Under the pieces are notes generated by a model. That model did not search any database. It was not told where the DNA came from and was given only the letters and a program-made list of their open reading frames with translations. From positions 1 to 64,000 of the forward strand of contig JAITVY010000117.1 in assembly GCA_031285565.1 (NCBI GenBank): a DNA stretch of 64,000 bases, in the 5' to 3' direction. The translations under genes were made by a program, and so were the position numbers. Each line of letters opens with the position of its first letter. Position 1 is the first letter of the stretch. Below are positions 45,577 to 53,438 of this stretch, one piece after another. The DNA comes from Tannerella sp. GTDB lineage: Bacteria; Bacteroidota; Bacteroidia; Bacteroidales; Tannerellaceae.

Positions 45577-46510
45577 TGAAATTGAGCCTGTATTAGAGGC
45601 CGGGGCTTCCGAGGTTTATTTTGGAATTATGCCTGAAAAATGGGAGAGGGAATATGGAAGTATGGATTTTATTACCCGGCGTCAGAACAGACAGGCGCAT
45701 ATTGCAAGTTACGATGATTTAAAGGAGATCGTTCATATAGTCAACGATAGAAATGCGACAGCTACTTTGGTACTGAATGCAGGTTATTCAAGCAATCAAA
45801 TCCCATTTGTTTTTGAGATTTTGAAACAATGGGAAACTTGCGGGGGACATGCTGTTATGGTTTACGATATCGAAATTCTGCTTTGGCTGAATAGCACAGG
45901 TAGCAAACTGGAACGACAACTTTCTGTTATGTCCGGAGTCTTTAACAGTCATAGTATAGATTTTTTTAAGCAATTCAATATATCCAGGGTTGTTCTTCCC
46001 AGAGAATTATCACTGAGTGAAATAGATGAATTTGTAAGAAGCGCGGGTCAGGAGGTTGGCTATGAGAGTATTGTGATGTTTCAAAAATGCGAATTCATAG
46101 ATGCCTTCTGCCAATTTTATCATGCAGTCTGTTATCAACCCTATGTTGTTGAAAACTGTTCGGGTTTATCCGGAAAATATCTACCGGTTATTGAAAGCTA
46201 CGATCCTTATTATGAGGGTCATGGATGTCAAATGGATTTTTTGTGTAAAAACCGGAAGATTAAACATCTTGAAAATAATGATTTTCAGACCCCTTATTGT
46301 GCGGCTTGTTCATTGGATTTTTTGCTGAAAAAAGGTGTCAATAATTTAAAAATTGCAGGTAGGGGCTATCCGGTAAAACTGATTGCGGATACCGTACGAT
46401 TTATAAAGAGAACAATAGAACGACCAGCTACACAATCTGATATGATTAAATCTGATTATCTGTTAACATTCGGTTGTACTTGTCAGTTAATGAATTGTTA
46501 TTATCAATAG
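45536..46510 (+). CDS. U32-family protein, UbiU-like
   Basis: A 324-residue member of the so-called peptidase U32 family. The start RIVAPICSVDEIEPVLEAGA and ASEVYFGIMPE fit the TIM-barrel N-terminus, and FNSHSIDFFKQFNISRVVLP with RELSLSEID is the conserved middle. Cysteines cluster in the second half (C185, C192, C199, C208, C231, C237, C255, C258), enough for an iron-sulfur cluster as in UbiU, TrhP and RlhA, which hydroxylate substrates without O2. Its stop abuts the start of a second U32-like gene, so the two probably form a heteromer like UbiU-UbiV. O2-independent hydroxylation of the peptide is inferred, not shown. Confidence 0.75.
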   Translation: MKTYRIVAPICSVDEIEPVLEAGASEVYFGIMPEKWEREYGSMDFITRRQNRQAHIASYDDLKEIVHIVNDRNATATLVLNAGYSSNQIPFVFEILKQWETCGGHAVMVYDIEILLWLNSTGSKLERQLSVMSGVFNSHSIDFFKQFNISRVVLPRELSLSEIDEFVRSAGQEVGYESIVMFQKCEFIDAFCQFYHAVCYQPYVVENCSGLSGKYLPVIESYDPYYEGHGCQMDFLCKNRKIKHLENNDFQTPYCAACSLDFLLKKGVNNLKIAGRGYPVKLIADTVRFIKRTIERPATQSDMIKSDYLLTFGCTCQLMNCYYQ

Positions 46511-47362
46511 ATGAAGAATCCGGTTGAGATGGAAATCGCTTATATGGTTGATCTCAGGAAAGGTAATAAACTTGAGATACCGCCCTGTAAACGAATCTAT
46601 TTCGGACATGAAACCTGTGAAAAATTGTTACCTGTATGGGATGATTGTCAGCCACTAATGGATATTTCCTTTAAACAAAACCTTGAATTGACTTTTATAA
46701 CTCCTTTTTTAACAGACAGAGGGTTCGAGAAAACCACGAAGTTTTTGGAACAATTAAAAACGGTAAAACCCACGATAGAGATTGTAACTTCAGACTGGGG
46801 GCTACTGAATTGGGTAGTGAATCAGAAATCATTAATTCCGGTTATCGGACGATTCCAGATAGGTCAACAACTTGATTTCCGCTTAATGAGGTTGGGAAAG
46901 GCAGATAGAGAAGAGCGGACTATAATGGTGGATGGGAAATTTTTCAGATTGTTACCTAAGGAACAAACAATGGCGTTGAAAGATCATCTGTCGTCTTGTA
47001 CGTTATTAAAAGAAAATACGATGGAAATGTTCGCACAATTGTCAATTAATCGATTTGAGGTAAGTAATACCTTTCAGTCTGTGCAACTTGTCAATAAAGA
47101 AGGGCTTCACTACTCTTTGCATGTCCCTTATGTTCCGCTTACAATTTTCAGATCCTGTCCGGACAATTTAAATTTTAAAGAAAAAAGAAGCTGTAATATC
47201 AACCGGTGTCTGAACAACCGGTCTAAATGGCTCAATGAAACCTATGGGTGCGATATTTACTGTATTGATAATGCTCTTTATTACAGTAATACCTGTTTCT
47301 ATGGGCATACAAAATCAAATCCGGGTATTGATCGGCTCGTTTTTCATGAAACATTTAATTAA
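46511..47362 (+). CDS. U32-like partner protein, UbiV-like
   Basis: A 283-residue protein starting at the base after the previous stop. The middle part (IEIVTSDWGLLNWVVNQKSL, then PVIGRFQIGQQLDFRLMR) matches the U32 family, where a short barrel segment is followed by a conserved arginine region; FEVSNTFQ resembles the position that reads as ELS in homologues. The C-terminal third is rich in cysteine (RSCPDN, then KRSCNINRCLNN, CDIYC and NTCFYG), as in UbiV. Alone I would call it only weakly; its adjacency to the clearer U32 protein raises confidence. It is the last gene of the run. Confidence 0.6.
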   Translation: MKNPVEMEIAYMVDLRKGNKLEIPPCKRIYFGHETCEKLLPVWDDCQPLMDISFKQNLELTFITPFLTDRGFEKTTKFLEQLKTVKPTIEIVTSDWGLLNWVVNQKSLIPVIGRFQIGQQLDFRLMRLGKADREERTIMVDGKFFRLLPKEQTMALKDHLSSCTLLKENTMEMFAQLSINRFEVSNTFQSVQLVNKEGLHYSLHVPYVPLTIFRSCPDNLNFKEKRSCNINRCLNNRSKWLNETYGCDIYCIDNALYYSNTCFYGHTKSNPGIDRLVFHETFN

Positions 47363-47387
47363 CTTGCAATATTTTTAAATAGGGGGT

Positions 47388-47412
47388 GTAACCTTTTTCT
47401 GCGGTTTGCGTC
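47388..47412 (+). promoter_or_regulatory. candidate autoregulated ECF promoter
   Basis: GTAACC (47388-47393), 15 bases, CGTC (47409-47412), with the wider text TGTAACCTTT. The same motif and spacing stand upstream of the small membrane protein gene at 40599. The sigma gene starts 218 bases further on, leaving a long leader. Confidence 0.6.
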
Positions 47413-47569
47413 ATAAGTATGTAAACATTTTAAATAGTGGAGGCAGAGTTAAACTAACAACTAGTGGTAAATGATTAGTGGTAAGTGTAAATCAGAGTCA
47501 AGTAATAGATTGAATCGTTTAATTGTAAACTTTGAATTTTGAACCTGAAACTCTGAACTACTTAAATGC

Positions 47570-47596
47570 CGGGTCACGTAAAATGACTAATGAAAT
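47570..47596. repeat. dispersed intergenic repeat, tail fragment
   Basis: The text GGGTCACGTAAAATGACTAA matches GAGTCACGCAAAATGACTAA at 27871-27890 and the tail of the copy at 59600-59670. Only the tail is present. It lies in the leader of the ECF sigma operon. Confidence 0.55.
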
Positions 47597-47630
47597 TAGA
47601 CACATAAAATATGTCGAATAATTAAACCGA

Positions 47631-48185
47631 ATGGAATTATTTACGGACATCTACTATATAACAAAAATACAAACCGGAGAAACAGAGCATTTTGCTCATC
47701 TTTTGGAGCGTTATAGCCAACCGGTTTTTTCGTTGATAAATAAAATAGTAGGAAGTCGTGAAGATGCAGAAGAGTTGACACAGGATGTGTTTATGAAAGT
47801 TTTTCGTTCGTTGGATTCGTTTCAGAGAAATAGTACTTTCTCAACATGGCTATACCGGATTGCTTATAATACTGCGATATCGGCCATGAGGAAAAGAAAA
47901 CATGAATGGATTACTCTCGAAGAATCCCTAGTCGGTGATTTAGACGAGGACGAAGACGGATATGGAATAGGAAATATAAATGAAGAGCAAATACATTATT
48001 TGGAAGTAGCATTGCAACAATTACCGCTTGAGGAACGGACATTGATATTGTTGTTTTATATGCAGGAAAAAAGTATTGAAGAAATAGTGATAATTACGGA
48101 TCTGAGTGTTTCGAATGTAAAAACGAAATTACATCGTACCCGGAAAAGATTATATAAGATAATGAATAATTTGAAGCAACCATAA
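47631..48185 (+). CDS. ECF RNA polymerase sigma factor
   Basis: A 184-residue ECF sigma factor. Region 2: HFAHLLERYSQPVFSLI, then REDAEELTQDVFMKVFRSL, and STFSTWLYRIAYNTAISAMR for 2.3-2.4. Region 4: LPLEERTLILLFYMQEKSIE, then EIVIITDLSVSNVKTKLHRTRK (helix-turn-helix). Only 1 base separates it from the next gene, a small membrane protein that could be its anti-sigma factor. The motif at 47388-47412 suggests that it drives its own transcription and that of the membrane protein gene at 40177-40599. Whether it also controls the peptide operon is unclear, as that operon's promoter has the housekeeping form. Confidence 0.92.
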   Translation: MELFTDIYYITKIQTGETEHFAHLLERYSQPVFSLINKIVGSREDAEELTQDVFMKVFRSLDSFQRNSTFSTWLYRIAYNTAISAMRKRKHEWITLEESLVGDLDEDEDGYGIGNINEEQIHYLEVALQQLPLEERTLILLFYMQEKSIEEIVIITDLSVSNVKTKLHRTRKRLYKIMNNLKQP

Positions 48186-48186
48186 T

Positions 48187-48546
48187 ATGAATACGAATCA
48201 AACAGAAAGTGATCTTTTGCGAGCATTATTTCGACGTTTGCCGGAAGAAAAATTGTCGTCTGCATTTCAGCAGGAGATGATGATGCGTATACAGAAAGAA
48301 GCAATTCGTACCAGACGAAGGAATAGGATTCTTCTTATTGCTGCATATACATTTGCGTTAGCCCTGTTTGCCGGGTTGACAATAACTACCTATATTTATC
48401 TGGAAATTCCGAAAATAGAAATTGAAATCCCTCGTATTTCAGTTTCGGGCTTTTATATATTTCTTGGAGTTATTTCTATTGTTTTACTTCTGGCAGATTA
48501 TATATTCAGGCGGTCATTTTATAAGCGGCATCCTGATCTGGAATAA
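48187..48546 (+). CDS. small membrane protein, probable anti-sigma factor
   Basis: A 119-residue protein. The N-terminus is hydrophilic with arginine-rich text (LLRALFRRLPEEKLSSAFQQ) like the sigma-binding segment of small anti-sigma factors, then a helix at about 47-70, an isoleucine-rich external segment (EIPKIEIEIPRISVSG), and a second helix at about 83-101 ending in basic residues. It starts one base after the sigma stop. Anti-sigma function is inferred from position and topology; no known domain is certain. Confidence 0.65.
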   Translation: MNTNQTESDLLRALFRRLPEEKLSSAFQQEMMMRIQKEAIRTRRRNRILLIAAYTFALALFAGLTITTYIYLEIPKIEIEIPRISVSGFYIFLGVISIVLLLADYIFRRSFYKRHPDLE

Positions 48547-48730
48547 TTTAAATAGTAGAAGGAGAAAGAGTCAAGCGGTGGACTATCTCTTTTTTCCATT
48601 CTCATAAAAAGTCTTTTCGAAAATTAGACTGCAGATGGGCTTTATTTGCTTTGGATTATAGGCTGTTACTGATCATAATAATAAATTGAAAATAAATACT
48701 TGTTTGTAGAATTGTTCTGCAAAAAAGTAT

Positions 48731-48738
48731 TACCTTTG
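48731..48738 (+). promoter_or_regulatory. -7 element of rpsA
   Basis: TACCTTTG, an exact TAnnTTTG match, 69 bases before the rpsA ATG. The -33 element is not at optimal spacing. Confidence 0.55.
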
Positions 48739-48807
48739 CGTCACTTTTTAAGAGAGTATTAACTGATTGTCTAACTTTTAATTAAAAACAAGAGTATTAA
48801 CTTTAAA

Positions 48808-50652
48808 ATGGAAAATTTAAAAAACATTTCTCCGGTCGAAGACTTTAACTGGGATTCGTATGAAAAAGGAGAAACCTTTAGCGAAACAAGCAAAGAAGAG
48901 CTTGTAAAAACTTACGATGACACACTGAATACCATGAAAGACAAAGATGTTGTAATGGGTACAGTGACAGCATTAAACAAACGTGAAGTTGTAGTAAATA
49001 TAGGCTTCAAATCAGACGGCGTTGTGCCAATGTCTGAATTCAGATATAATCCTGAACTAAAGATAGGTGACGAAGTAGAAGTATTTATTGAAAATCAGGA
49101 AGATAAAAAAGGACAATTAATCCTTTCACATAAGAAAGCGCGTGCATCACGTTCATGGGATCGTGTAAATGAAGCACTTGAAAAAGATGAAATTATCAAA
49201 GGTTTTGTAAAATGTCGTACAAAAGGTGGTATGATCGTAGATATCTTCGGTATCGAAGCGTTCTTGCCGGGATCTCAAATTGACGTAAAACCGATTCGCG
49301 ACTATGATGTATTTGTGGGTAAAACGATGGAATTCAAGATTGTGAAAATTAATCAGGATTTCAAAAACGTTGTTGTATCACACAAAGCATTGATCGAAGC
49401 AGAGCTTGAACAACAAAAGAAAGAAATTATCTCCAAACTGGAAAAAGGACAAGTCTTGGAAGGAACTGTCAAAAACATCACTTCTTACGGCGTATTTATC
49501 GATTTAGGTGGCGTAGATGGTTTGATCCATATTACAGACCTTTCATGGGGACGTGTTTCTCATCCGGAAGAAATTGTTCAGTTGGATGAAAAAGTGAATG
49601 TTGTAATTCTTGATTTTGATGATGATAAAAAACGTATTGCGCTTGGCTTGAAACAATTGACTCCACATCCATGGGATGCATTAAGTGCTGACCTGAAAGT
49701 GGGTGATAAAGTACAGGGTAAAGTGGTTGTGATGGCTGACTATGGTGCATTTATCGAAATTGCTCCGGGTGTAGAAGGCTTGATTCACGTATCTGAAATG
49801 AGCTGGACACAACATTTACGTAGCGCTCAGGACTTCATGAAAGTGGGTGATGATGTAGAAGCTGTTATCCTTACTTTGGATCGTGAAGAACGTAAAATGT
49901 CTTTAGGTATCAAACAACTGAAACCGGATCCATGGGAAAATATCGAAGAAAAATTCCCGGTTGGTTCCAAGCATACAGCAAAAGTACGCAACTTTACCAA
50001 CTTTGGTGTATTTGTTGAAATCGAAGAAGGAGTTGACGGCCTGATCCATATTTCTGACCTTTCATGGACAAAGAAAATCAAACATCCGAGCGAGTTTACA
50101 CAAATCGGTGCTGAAATAGATGTACAGGTATTGGAAATTGATAAAGAAAATCGTCGTCTGAGCTTAGGACACAAACAATTGGAAGAAAATCCATGGGATG
50201 TTTTTGAAACATTGTTTACTGTCGGTTCTATCCACGACGGAGTAATTATCGAAATGCTTGATAAGGGTGCTGTAATCTCATTGCCTTATGGCGTTGAAGG
50301 ATTTGCAACTCCTAAACATTTGGTGAAAGAAGATGGAGCGTCGGCTGTTATTGATGAAAAATTGCAGTTTAAAGTAATAGAATTCAATAAAGAAGCAAAA
50401 CGTATTATTCTTTCTCATAGCCGTATCTTTGAAGATGAGCAAAAGGCCAAGGGCAAAGATGGAGGTGAAAAGAAAGCAAAATCATCTAAAAAAGAAACTG
50501 TTGAAAGTTTGACTCCGGCTGTTGAAAAAACAACATTAGGTGATATTGAAGAGTTGGCTGCTTTGAAAGAAAATCTGCTGAAAAAGGAGGAGAGTCCTAA
50601 AAAAGAAGAAGCTAAAAAAGCTGATGCAGAAGAAGCAAAAACGGAAGAATAA
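48808..50652 (+). CDS. rpsA: 30S ribosomal protein S1
   Basis: RNA-binding ribosomal protein that helps mRNAs dock on the 30S subunit, important where Shine-Dalgarno sequences are weak, as in Bacteroidota. The 614 residues contain six S1 OB-fold repeats between about 45 and 555; repeats 3-5 are the clearest, each with a version of GVFIDLGGVDGLIHITDLSW and a trailing KRIALGLKQL-type strand. The N-terminal about 40 residues are acidic, and the C-terminal about 60 are a lysine/glutamate-rich tail (KKEESPKKEEAKK). Single gene with a terminator at 50677-50708. Identity is secure. Confidence 0.96.
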   Translation: MENLKNISPVEDFNWDSYEKGETFSETSKEELVKTYDDTLNTMKDKDVVMGTVTALNKREVVVNIGFKSDGVVPMSEFRYNPELKIGDEVEVFIENQEDKKGQLILSHKKARASRSWDRVNEALEKDEIIKGFVKCRTKGGMIVDIFGIEAFLPGSQIDVKPIRDYDVFVGKTMEFKIVKINQDFKNVVVSHKALIEAELEQQKKEIISKLEKGQVLEGTVKNITSYGVFIDLGGVDGLIHITDLSWGRVSHPEEIVQLDEKVNVVILDFDDDKKRIALGLKQLTPHPWDALSADLKVGDKVQGKVVVMADYGAFIEIAPGVEGLIHVSEMSWTQHLRSAQDFMKVGDDVEAVILTLDREERKMSLGIKQLKPDPWENIEEKFPVGSKHTAKVRNFTNFGVFVEIEEGVDGLIHISDLSWTKKIKHPSEFTQIGAEIDVQVLEIDKENRRLSLGHKQLEENPWDVFETLFTVGSIHDGVIIEMLDKGAVISLPYGVEGFATPKHLVKEDGASAVIDEKLQFKVIEFNKEAKRIILSHSRIFEDEQKAKGKDGGEKKAKSSKKETVESLTPAVEKTTLGDIEELAALKENLLKKEESPKKEEAKKADAEEAKTEE

Positions 50653-50676
50653 TAAAAAAATCTTTAGATAAGTAAG

Positions 50677-50708
50677 AAGCTGTTCAGGTAATCTGGGCAG
50701 CTTTTTTA
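50677..50708 (+). terminator. terminator of rpsA
   Basis: AAGCTG (50677-50682) pairs with CAGCTT (50698-50703), extended by TCAG/CTGG, then a six-T run. It lies 24 bases past the rpsA stop and could also help the convergent symporter gene. Confidence 0.75.
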
Positions 50709-50757
50709 TTGCGAAAAAAATCACATTTCTAATTTCCTAAAAGTATTCTTTCTTCTT

Positions 50758-52284
50758 TTACCTTTCCCCTTTTACCTTATCTGTTCTCCACTCATTTGTA
50801 TTTCGGATATGTAACTTTTCCGGATTGAAAGTTGGTTGTATACTACCGGCCTTAAGTTGTGATTCGTAGTCATAAAATGTTTTCAATGCTACAGATTGCA
50901 GTAATAAGACTGCAATGAGGTTAAACCACGCCATGAGTCCTACACCGATATCTGCCATATCCCACGCCAGGGTCATTTTATTGATAGCCGTAAAATAAGT
51001 AATTCCCAACATGATGATTCGAAGTAAGTTTATGGCATAGAAATTTGTTTTTTTCTTTCTGAAGAGGAAGTAAACATTCGTCTCAGCCTGGAAATAATAA
51101 CTCATAATGGTCGTGAAAGCAAAAAAGAAAAGGGCAAAAGCAACGAAAGGGGAACCAAAGCCCGGGATATGAGAGTCAACAGCCAGTTGGGTATAAATAG
51201 GGCCATATTCGTTCATTGTAGCAGATAATCCCATGCCATCCATTACGACAGTAGTCGCTTCGGCTGAATCAAAGACCTTGTACATCCCGGTTATTAAAAT
51301 CATAAAAGCTGTCGCAGAACATACCAATAACGTATCTACATAGACTGAAAATGCCTGGACTAATCCCTGGTTGACAGGATGAGGTACTTCAGCTGCAGCA
51401 GCTGCATGAGGCGCAGTACCCTGGCCGGCTTCATTAGAGAAAATCCCCCGTTTGACTCCCATTGTGATTGCTGCACCGACAATACCACTCAGCGCTTCAT
51501 GAAATCCGAAAGCGCTTTTTACAATCAGCGCAAACATAGCCGGGATCTGTTGGTAATTAATGGCTAATATGATAAGTGCAATAATGATATAACCGATGGC
51601 CATAAAGGGGGTGATGATTTCTGCAACCCTGGCTATCCTGCGTACACCACCGAAAATGATCAATGCTAGTAAAAAAACGACTATTCCTGCGGTTATGCGT
51701 TTGTCGAGAGTGAAAGAATTGTAAAAAGCATCGCCGATAGCGTTGGCTTGTAGCCCAGGCATTAACGTTCCCAAAGCGATAATCGTAATAATAGAAAATG
51801 CGATCGCATACCATTTACTACCCAGTCCTTTCATGATATAAAAAGCCGGGCCACCACGATATATGCCGTCGATTTTTTCTTTATAGATTTGTCCTAAAGA
51901 TGTTTCGATATAAGCTGTCCCGGCTCCAAAAAAAGCTATGATCCACATCCAAAATACGGCTCCAGGCCCTCCCAATGCAATGGCAGTTGCAACTCCTGCA
52001 ATATTACCGGTTCCTACCCTACCTGATAATGCCAGGACAAATGCCTGAAAAGAAGAAATCCCCGATTGGGAAGATTTTCCCCGGAATAATAATTTCATCA
52101 TACGCTTTATGTAGCGGATTTGGAAAAAACGTGTCCGGATAGAAAAATATAAACCGGTTGCCAGGCAAAGAATAACAAAGGGCCAACCCCATACCCATGA
52201 GCTGATGATTTCAATGCATTTAGAAAAGTCCATTCGTAGTTTTTTTATAGAAGATATTGGTATATATTTGATTTTATCACTCAT
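50758..52284 (-). CDS. AGCS-family sodium:alanine/glycine symporter
   Basis: A 508-residue inner-membrane transporter with about 11 hydrophobic helices. Family signatures: SSFQAFVLALSGRVGTGNIAGVATAI near 78 (contains the Na+ site motif GxVGxGNIAG), GPGAVFWMWIIAFFGAGTAY near 106, and GVKRGIFSNEAGQGTAPHAAA near 272. It co-transports a small neutral amino acid with sodium. The first 17 residues are basic and unusual; the Met at residue 18 (52233) may be the true start. A YgjP-like peptidase gene lies 47 bases upstream on the same strand. The exact amino acid is not deducible. Confidence 0.92.
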   Translation of the reverse strand: MSDKIKYIPISSIKKLRMDFSKCIEIISSWVWGWPFVILCLATGLYFSIRTRFFQIRYIKRMMKLLFRGKSSQSGISSFQAFVLALSGRVGTGNIAGVATAIALGGPGAVFWMWIIAFFGAGTAYIETSLGQIYKEKIDGIYRGGPAFYIMKGLGSKWYAIAFSIITIIALGTLMPGLQANAIGDAFYNSFTLDKRITAGIVVFLLALIIFGGVRRIARVAEIITPFMAIGYIIIALIILAINYQQIPAMFALIVKSAFGFHEALSGIVGAAITMGVKRGIFSNEAGQGTAPHAAAAAEVPHPVNQGLVQAFSVYVDTLLVCSATAFMILITGMYKVFDSAEATTVVMDGMGLSATMNEYGPIYTQLAVDSHIPGFGSPFVAFALFFFAFTTIMSYYFQAETNVYFLFRKKKTNFYAINLLRIIMLGITYFTAINKMTLAWDMADIGVGLMAWFNLIAVLLLQSVALKTFYDYESQLKAGSIQPTFNPEKLHIRNTNEWRTDKVKGER

Positions 52285-52331
52285 TTCTGAGTCGGTATAA
52301 AGGTATTTGCAAAAAATGAGTTACACAAATT

Positions 52332-53033
52332 TTATGGCATCCGGTAATTCCTTAGTTCACGCCGGTATGCTTTAGCTCGACCATCCGTGACTTTGTCCAT
52401 TAGCTGCCAGAAATGCTCTCCATGATTCATTTCAACTGTGTGACATAATTCATGTAGCAAAACGTAGTCGACCAAATGTATGGGTAAATGCATTAGTGAG
52501 AGTGAAATGCTAATATTCTTTTTAGAGGTGCAACTGCCCCAACGTGTTTTGGAATTCCGTATTGTGACTTTATCAAAACTGAATTTATATAATCGGGAAA
52601 GTTCCTCCAAACGGGTGGGTATAAAACGGGTCGCCTCTTTCCGAAGCGATTCCTGCAAAATAAACTGAAGTTTCTGTTGTACGCTGTCGTTGGAGAAATC
52701 TGTATTTTCAGGACAAGCGATATGAAGTATTCTGTCTTTTAGTGCCGTATAAAAGTTTGTTCGTGATGTACGAAAAATATGCAGTCGAAAAGTCAGCGTT
52801 TGTAAATCCGTATTTTCATCTAATAACGTACGCTTCGGACTTTTTTGCAACATCATGATGAGTTTTCTGCGTTGTTCATTGATAAAAGTAAGCATATTTT
52901 GTTCGGTTCCGTTGCGGGGAATTGTCGCGATAATTTTCCCATCCCGGATACGTATCGAATAACGTTTGGACCGGATATTTTTTCGAAGAGTAATTTCGCC
53001 AAGTTGGCTATCCTTGATTTTCTTTTCGACCAT
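52332..53033 (-). CDS. YgjP/SprT-like zinc metallopeptidase (DUF45)
   Basis: A 233-residue putative cytosolic metallopeptidase of the YgjP family. The zinc motif HELCH is near residue 190 (HELCHTVEMNHGEHFW), with the third ligand histidine in the following NHGEHFW segment. The preceding RNSKTRWGSCTSKKNISIS is the family hallmark. The length is normal. It is followed 47 bases later by the symporter gene on the same strand. The substrate is not known for most members. Confidence 0.9.
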   Translation of the reverse strand: MVEKKIKDSQLGEITLRKNIRSKRYSIRIRDGKIIATIPRNGTEQNMLTFINEQRRKLIMMLQKSPKRTLLDENTDLQTLTFRLHIFRTSRTNFYTALKDRILHIACPENTDFSNDSVQQKLQFILQESLRKEATRFIPTRLEELSRLYKFSFDKVTIRNSKTRWGSCTSKKNISISLSLMHLPIHLVDYVLLHELCHTVEMNHGEHFWQLMDKVTDGRAKAYRRELRNYRMP

Positions 53034-53101
53034 ATAAATTACTTGTAAAAGTAATACATTATCAGTATTATAGAACTTATTATCGTAATGCTACTCTTCA
53101 A

Positions 53102-53236
53102 ATGTCATCTGTTAAGTTTTATGATTGCACTGTCGGAGTAACTTACAAATACGATCAGAAAGGTAAGATGATAAATGAAAATGAATTTTACCACCACCTT
53201 GCAGGATTTGGCTACAAAGATACGGAAAGAATATGA
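53102..53236 (+). CDS. possible small protein of 44 residues
   Basis: ATG at 53102, TGA at 53234-53236. The product is hydrophilic and rich in Tyr and Lys (KFYDCTVGVTYKYDQKGKM, then FYHHLAGFGYKDTERI). I do not recognise it. A hairpin with a T-run lies 105 bases downstream, which supports a transcribed unit, and the text looks more protein-like than random AT-rich spacer. A second short frame (53175-53261) overlaps in another phase. It could be a decayed gene remnant. No strong promoter is seen. Confidence 0.35.
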   Translation: MSSVKFYDCTVGVTYKYDQKGKMINENEFYHHLAGFGYKDTERI

Positions 53237-53340
53237 TCTGGATATTTATGATAAAAAGTAAGTTTAAGCGTATTTCATGTAATTACTCCCGGTTATAAAA
53301 TAGAAGTAACTTATGAGAATTGAAAATTGGCCATAACCAA

Positions 53341-53376
53341 ACAGCGTTTGCTGCTAAGCAGCAAAACGACTGTTTT
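53341..53376 (+). terminator. hairpin with T-run
   Basis: GTTTGCTGC (about 53345-53353) pairs with GCAGCAAAAC, with TAA as the loop, followed by GACTGTTTTTA. It is oriented better for the plus strand, where only the small frame at 53102 precedes it. Confidence 0.55.
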
Positions 53377-53438
53377 TAATGAATAAAAAATATTCTCATA
53401 TTATTCATTTATGATATGAAATGTTTTAATAGGTAAAA

